The notes beneath the pieces are model-generated. The model was not told the DNA's origin and did no database searches. It saw only the letters and a program-made list of their open reading frames with translations. A program made the translations under genes and the position numbers. Of a stretch of DNA of 64,000 nt, positions 59,979-64,000 are shown piece by piece. How positions within the stretch are numbered: the stretch's first letter is position 1; each line of letters begins with the position of its first letter. The stretch comes from JBFMFH01 sp964481395 (GTDB lineage: Bacteria > Acidobacteriota > Vicinamibacteria > Vicinamibacterales > JAKQTR01): NCBI GenBank assembly GCA_964481395.1, contig CAYZYG010000008.1, forward strand, positions 13,496 through 77,495, given 5' to 3'.

Positions 59979-62108
59979 CTAGTACCGCGCCGTTTCGCGG
60001 ATGGCTTCGAGTACATCCGCTGAGCCCGGAAGGATCGCCTCCTCCAGATCCGGGCAGTACGCGACGGGCGTATCGAGCGAGGCGACGCGCCGAACGGGTG
60101 CGTCGAGTCTGTCGAAGTGGTGCTGCGCGATGCGGGCGGCGATCTCGGCACCGAATCCGCACGTGAGCTGATCCTCGTGGGCGATCACGACGCGGCTCGT
60201 CCGCTCGACCCACGCGGCGATCGTGTCCCAGTCGCACGGCACGAGCGTTCGCAGATCGACGACGGCGGCGCTGATGCCATCCTTCTCGGCCTGCTGGGCG
60301 GCGAGGAGCGACCGCTGGACCAGTGCGCCCCAGGTGAAGACGACGACATCGGCACCCTCGCGCTTGACGGCCGCGCGGGCGAACGGGATCTGATAGTCGG
60401 GACCCGGGTACTCGCCCTTGTTGTAGGTCTGCCGATACAGGTGCTTGTGTTCCAGGAACAGGACCGGGTCGTCGCACCGGATCGATGTGCGCAGCAGTCC
60501 GGCTGCGTCCTGCGCGTTCGAAGGGAACACGATGCGAATGCCGGGCGAGTGCGCGAAGATCGCCACACCCGACTGGCTGTGATACGGCGCGCCGCCGCGA
60601 AGATAGCCGCCGATGGGCACGCGCACCACCATGGGGCAGGACCAGTTGTTCCCCGAACGGTACCGCATCATGGCCATCTCGTCGCGGAGTTGCTGCATCG
60701 CCGGCCAGATGTAGTCGAAGAACTGGATCTCGACGACGGGCTTGATGCCCCGGATGGCCATCCCCACCGCACGCCCGATGATGTTCGCCTCCGCCAGGGG
60801 TGAGTTGAAGACACGCTCGCTGCCGTACAGGCGCTGCAGGCCGTGGGTGACCTTGAACACGCCGCCCTTGCCCTGCACCTCCTCGAGGCTCGCCTCGCGG
60901 CTGCAGTCGGCCACGTCCTCGCCGAACACGACGATCCGCGGATTGACCGCCATCTCGTCTCTGAGCGTGTGGTTGATCGCGGCGACCATCGTGTCCGGCT
61001 TGCCCACTGGTTCGAGTCGGCCTTCGAAGGCGGGCGAGGTCGGGTCCACGTCCGGCGAAAACACCCACAGAGCTGCAGTGTCGCGGGCCGGTTTCGGCGC
61101 GGCCAGCGCCTCCTTCGCGGCTTCGTTCACCTGGCGCTCGATCGCCGCCTGCTCGGCCTCCAGTTCCCTGACGGTGATGAGGCCGCGGTCGAGGAGCAGC
61201 GCGGACATCTTCTTCAGGGGATCCCGTCTGGCCTCCGCCTCGCGCTCGTCGGTCGTCTTGTAGAGCCGCTCGTCGTCCGAAAGGGAATGGGAATAAGGCC
61301 TGATGACCGTCGCATGGACCAGCGCCGGCCCCCGCCTCGCCCGCGCGTACGCGAGCGCGTCGCCGACGGCCTCGTAGCTCGCGACAAAGTCCGTACCGTC
61401 AACCGTCCTGACCAGGAGGCCGGGGAAGGACCGTACCAGGTTCGCGATGTTGCCGCCTGCCGTCTGGAACTCGACGGGGACGGAGATGGCGAAACCATTG
61501 TCCTCAACCAGATAGACAACGGGCAGTCGGCGGAGGCAGGCCGTGTTCAGGGACTCCCAGAATTCGCCCTCACTCGTGGTGCCGTCGCCGAGGGAGACGT
61601 AGACGACTTCGTCGGCGCGGAAGCGGGTGTCCCGATCGGAGATGTTCGTGAGTCGCTCGTAGAGCAAACCGGCCTCGGCGCACCCGACAGCCTGCAGGCA
61701 CTGCGATCCGGTCGGACTGCCCTGGGACACGATGTTGTAGCGCGTGTGGCCCCAGTGCGACGGCATCTGGCGTCCGCCGGAGGCCGGATCGTCAGCGGCG
61801 CCGACCGCCTGCAGGAACATCTCGTGGGGGGTGACGCCCAGGGCGAGACACAGCGCCCGGTCGCGGTAATAGGGAAAGAACCAGTCGTACCCGGCCTTGA
61901 ACCGCATGCCGGCGGCCGTCAGGATGGCCTCGTGCCCGGCCCCGCTGATCTGGAAGAAGATCTGACTCTGGTTCTTGAGCTGAATCTCCTTGTCGTCGAT
62001 CTTCCGCGAGAGGTACATGACCCGGTAGGCCTGCCGGAGGAGATCCGCCGGCACATCGGCGGTCGCAGCGGTCGCGGCGGGCCTTTCGGTCGTGGTCGTC
62101 GTTTGCAT
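59979..62108 (-). CDS. 2-oxo acid dehydrogenase E1, fused alpha and beta subunits
   Basis: 709 residues. The alpha part (1-350) has GAGHEAI, FPYYRDRA, QMPSHWG and the thiamine diphosphate motif GDGTTSEGEFWESLN...VEDNGFAIS. The beta part (370-709) has INHTLRDEMAVNPRIVVFGEDVAD, FNSPLAEANIIGRAVGMAIRG, PVVEIQFFDYIWPAMQQLRDE and LVPCDWDTI. It most resembles branched-chain 2-oxo acid E1. E2 and E3 are elsewhere. ATG 62108 is chosen because the promoter lies at 62129-62134. Confidence 0.93.
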   Translation of the reverse strand: MQTTTTTERPAATAATADVPADLLRQAYRVMYLSRKIDDKEIQLKNQSQIFFQISGAGHEAILTAAGMRFKAGYDWFFPYYRDRALCLALGVTPHEMFLQAVGAADDPASGGRQMPSHWGHTRYNIVSQGSPTGSQCLQAVGCAEAGLLYERLTNISDRDTRFRADEVVYVSLGDGTTSEGEFWESLNTACLRRLPVVYLVEDNGFAISVPVEFQTAGGNIANLVRSFPGLLVRTVDGTDFVASYEAVGDALAYARARRGPALVHATVIRPYSHSLSDDERLYKTTDEREAEARRDPLKKMSALLLDRGLITVRELEAEQAAIERQVNEAAKEALAAPKPARDTAALWVFSPDVDPTSPAFEGRLEPVGKPDTMVAAINHTLRDEMAVNPRIVVFGEDVADCSREASLEEVQGKGGVFKVTHGLQRLYGSERVFNSPLAEANIIGRAVGMAIRGIKPVVEIQFFDYIWPAMQQLRDEMAMMRYRSGNNWSCPMVVRVPIGGYLRGGAPYHSQSGVAIFAHSPGIRIVFPSNAQDAAGLLRTSIRCDDPVLFLEHKHLYRQTYNKGEYPGPDYQIPFARAAVKREGADVVVFTWGALVQRSLLAAQQAEKDGISAAVVDLRTLVPCDWDTIAAWVERTSRVVIAHEDQLTCGFGAEIAARIAQHHFDRLDAPVRRVASLDTPVAYCPDLEEAILPGSADVLEAIRETARY

Positions 62109-62128
62109 GCGATTTGCCCTGACCGTTA

Positions 62129-62158
62129 AGTATACCATCCGCTTCCCGGTGCTATAAT
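62129..62158. promoter_or_regulatory. Divergent -10 boxes for E1 and the cupin gene
   Basis: TATACT on minus (62134-62129) predicts a start near 62122 for the E1 gene. TATAAT on plus (62153-62158) predicts a start near 62165 for the cupin gene. Their -35 regions would overlap, so the two may compete. Confidence 0.5.
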
Positions 62159-62225
62159 CGCGCCTTTCCACGCGCCGGGCACGCGCCACTGCGGTTCCGG
62201 CCCATCGAGAGGGACGGTCAGAGAG

Positions 62226-62588
62226 ATGTCCACTACGCGGGTCAGGCAGTTCCGGTGGGACGAGATCGCACTCGAAAAGGTGACCGAGATGATCTCCCGC
62301 AAGGTCGTGAGCGGTGAGAAGGAAATGCTCGCCCAGATTTATCTGAAAAAGGGGGCGCTCGTGCCGATGCACGAGCACGAGAGCGAGCAGATCAGCTACG
62401 TGCTGCAAGGTGCGCTCAAGTTCCTGATCGATGGAGAAGAGTTCGTCATCAGGGAGGGTGACGTGCTCCACATCCCATCGATGGTGCCCCACCAGGCCGA
62501 AGCGCTCGAAGACACCTTCGAACTCGATGTGTTCAGCCCGATCCGCCGAGACTGGATCGACGGGACGGACGATTACTTCAGGCGATAG
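62226..62588 (+). CDS. Small single-domain cupin
   Basis: 120 residues. Cupin motif 1 is PMHEHESEQISYVLQGALKF (His, His, Glu metal ligands) and motif 2 is GDVLHIPSMVPHQAEAL (final His). The metal and substrate are unknown; it may be a small enzyme or a sensor. GAGAG precedes ATG 62226 after a leader of about 60 bases. Its last codons enter a repeat arm (GATAGAC words). Confidence 0.9.
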   Translation: MSTTRVRQFRWDEIALEKVTEMISRKVVSGEKEMLAQIYLKKGALVPMHEHESEQISYVLQGALKFLIDGEEFVIREGDVLHIPSMVPHQAEALEDTFELDVFSPIRRDWIDGTDDYFRR

Positions 62589-62695
62589 ACGATAGACGGC
62601 AGGCGTCAGGCGACCGGGGAAGAACAGGGACTGGGCGCTAGGCGACCGGCGGCAGGGACGGCGACGGGGAACCGGCGCCAGGCGACAGGCAGGGG
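62581..62695. repeat. Purine-rich repeat arm upstream of the SDR gene
   Basis: Degenerate GATAGAC, GGCGACAGGC and GGGGAACAGGGA words fill the gap between the cupin and SDR genes. Their reverse complements fill the gap after the SDR gene (63541-63657), so the gene is bracketed by inverted arms. Confidence 0.7.
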
Positions 62696-62730
62696 CGAGA
62701 CCCCCTGAGTCGGGGGACGAGGGGCACCAT

Positions 62731-63522
62731 ATGGAGACCGGGCTGCGAGGGAAAGTCGCGCTGGTGTGTGCGGCAAGCCGTGGACTGGGCCGCGCGACGG
62801 CCATGGCGCTTGCGGCAGAAGGGGCGCGCGTGGCGATCTGCGCCCGCCACATGCCGACCTTGGAGGCCACGGCAGGAGACATCCAGGCGGCTACGGGCGC
62901 CGAGGTGCTGGCGATCGCGGCGGACGTCTCGAGGCAATCGGACGTGACGCGGCTCGTCGCGCAGGCGGCCGATCACTTCGGCGGCCTCGACATTCTCGTG
63001 ACGAACTCCGGCGGGCCGAAGGCCGGCCTCTTCACGGCGCTCACGGAGGCGGACTGGCGAACCGCGATCGACCAGATCCTGATGAGCACCGTCACGCTGG
63101 TGGCGGAGGCGGTACTGTATCTGCGCCGCCGGGGTGGCGGGCGCATTATCAATATCACGTCGATCTCGGCTCGTCAGCCGGTGGCCGGGTTGATTCTTTC
63201 GAATGCGTTGCGCCCGGCGGTCACCGGGCTGGCGAAGAGCCTCGCCAACGAACTGGCCCGTGACGGCATCCTCGTCAACTCGGTCGCTCCGGGCTACACC
63301 CGCACGGACAGGGTCATCGAACTGGCGGAAGCTACAGCCAGGCGTGAAGGCGTCGGCGTTGACGTCGTTGAGAAGCGAACCGTCCAGCACATTCCGCTTG
63401 GGCGGATGGCGGAGCCGGACGAGGTCGCGAGCGCCGTCGTGTTCCTGGCGTCCGCCCGGGCGGCCTACATCACCGGAGTCACGCTGACCGTCGACGGCGG
63501 TTTCGTCCGCGGCATCGCGTAG
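62731..63522 (+). CDS. SDR-family protein without a standard catalytic site
   Basis: 263 residues with the short-chain dehydrogenase fold. The cofactor motif reads CAASRGLGRATA instead of TGxxxGIG. TNSGGPKAG stands for NNAG. ITSISARQPVAG is followed by LSNALRPAVTGLAKSLANELA, where the usual YxxxK is replaced (L at Tyr, L at Lys). The C-terminus ITGVTLTVDGGF is normal. This matches a known SDR subgroup (BKR-like) that lacks a perfect NAD motif and tetrad; activity is unproven. GAGGGG precedes the ATG. Confidence 0.85.
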   Translation: METGLRGKVALVCAASRGLGRATAMALAAEGARVAICARHMPTLEATAGDIQAATGAEVLAIAADVSRQSDVTRLVAQAADHFGGLDILVTNSGGPKAGLFTALTEADWRTAIDQILMSTVTLVAEAVLYLRRRGGGRIINITSISARQPVAGLILSNALRPAVTGLAKSLANELARDGILVNSVAPGYTRTDRVIELAEATARREGVGVDVVEKRTVQHIPLGRMAEPDEVASAVVFLASARAAYITGVTLTVDGGFVRGIA

Positions 63523-63540
63523 CGCCGCGGCGGCCCGGCC

Positions 63541-63657
63541 CCTGACTCCTGACCCCCGCCCCGGCCCTGCCGCCCGACCCCTGGCCCCTGTTCCCCGTTC
63601 TTCCCCTGTCGCCTGTCGCCCGTCGCCTGTCGCCTGTCGCCTGTCGCCTGATCCCTG
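63541..63657. repeat. Pyrimidine-rich repeat arm downstream of the SDR gene
   Basis: CCCCTGACTCCTGACCCC and then several CCTGTCGC units, the reverse complement of words in 62581-62695. It ends three bases before the convergent rhomboid stop. Confidence 0.75.
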
Positions 63658-63659
63658 CT

Positions 63660-64000
63660 TCAGTGCACCCAGCGGTCCGGACCCGACCGCCCTCCGCCGT
63701 GGACCTGGAACCGGCGCTTCTTCTGTTCGAACCGCCAGCGGTCGAGGCGGTAGCGCAGCAGGGCCATCAGCCCTCCGCGGCGTCCTTTCAGATACAGGTA
63801 GCCCGCGACGAGCCCGCCCAGGTGCGTCACGTGAGCCACCCCGTCACCGACCGAGCTGAGCGACGAGTACAGCACGATCGCGCCGGTGATGAGCACGAAC
63901 ACGCGGGCGGGGACGGGGAACAGGAGGTACAGGTAGATCGGGCGGTGAGGATAGTAGATCGCGTAGGCCAGCAGCAGCCCGTACACGGCGCCAGAGGCGC
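63660..64000 (-). CDS. Rhomboid-family intramembrane serine protease, 3' part
   Basis: The last 113 residues are in the window; the 5' end lies beyond 64000. The visible start is GASGAVYGLLLAYAIYYP, with the catalytic serine of GxSG. Two more helices follow (VFVLITGAIVLYSS and the one with HVTHLGGLVAGYLYLKGR), whose histidine is the second catalytic residue. The tail is basic and cytosolic. It cleaves membrane proteins within the bilayer; the target is unknown. Confidence 0.9.
   Translation of the reverse strand, partial: ASGAVYGLLLAYAIYYPHRPIYLYLLFPVPARVFVLITGAIVLYSSLSSVGDGVAHVTHLGGLVAGYLYLKGRRGGLMALLRYRLDRWRFEQKKRRFQVHGGGRSGPDRWVH

Noticed and set aside
62581..63657. CRISPR-like array
   Set aside because: Repeat units are 6-10 bases, degenerate and without spacers of constant length; no cas genes nearby.

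Overview
The window is a high-GC (about two thirds by eye), gene-dense chromosomal segment from a Gram-negative bacterium, most likely an Acidobacteriota member of the Vicinamibacteria type. This is inferred from two VWFA proteins of the Acidobacteria-associated kind, a fused E1 alpha/beta dehydrogenase, a gld-like ABC operon and the general codon use; no rRNA is present to prove it. I see no tRNA, rRNA, CRISPR array, phage or insertion sequence.

Layout. 1-2.3 kb: tail of an endonuclease III gene, a secreted cyclophilin, a DUF72 gene and, just upstream of DUF72, a gene broken by one in-frame TGA that reads as a selenocysteine-containing ArsC/Spx-family protein with a SECIS-like hairpin. 2.4-5.1 kb: queuosine genes queE and queC, and an AlaX-type editing protein. 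5.1-12.2 kb: a tight minus-strand operon (ABC ATPase, permease, GldG-like protein, DUF4340, DacB, membrane protein) behind a good sigma70 promoter. 12.4-20.5 kb: metal P-type ATPase, REC-PilZ regulator, a LysW-like carrier coupled to LarE, a GT-C-like membrane protein, a methyltransferase and Pal. 20.5-29.5 kb: divergent pyrimidine genes, pyrK-pyrD-pyrF on minus and pyrR-pyrB-pyrC-pyrE-like on plus, with a PyrR-like leader and an overlapping leader ORF. 29.4-36.6 kb: two glycosyltransferases, a TolC-family porin, an S9 peptidase and a second, canonical pyrE. 36.8-41.9 kb: truA, then uppS-cdsA-dxr-rseP (isoprenoid, lipid and envelope-stress functions). 41.9-45.6 kb: a CobA-HemD fusion and two VWFA proteins. 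45.9-55.6 kb: nuoA-C-D-H-J-K-L-M-N, exactly the nine complex I subunits without Fe-S clusters. 55.8-57.7 kb: atpZ-atpI-atpB-atpE, a membrane-only Fo operon whose c subunit carries the Na+ signature. 57.9-64 kb: EamA transporter, a secreted protein, E1 alpha-beta, cupin, an atypical SDR and a partial rhomboid.

Three features recur. Several genes appear leaderless, with a -10 hexamer exactly six bases before the start codon; one palindromic -10 serves two divergent genes this way. Many intergenic gaps hold degenerate tandem repeats arranged as inverted arms, purine-rich first and pyrimidine-rich last, sometimes running into the 3' ends of genes. Convergent genes commonly overlap by 4 to 101 bases.

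Starts were chosen from ribosome-binding sites, overlaps and family alignment. All function calls rest on motifs and family knowledge; no database search was possible.
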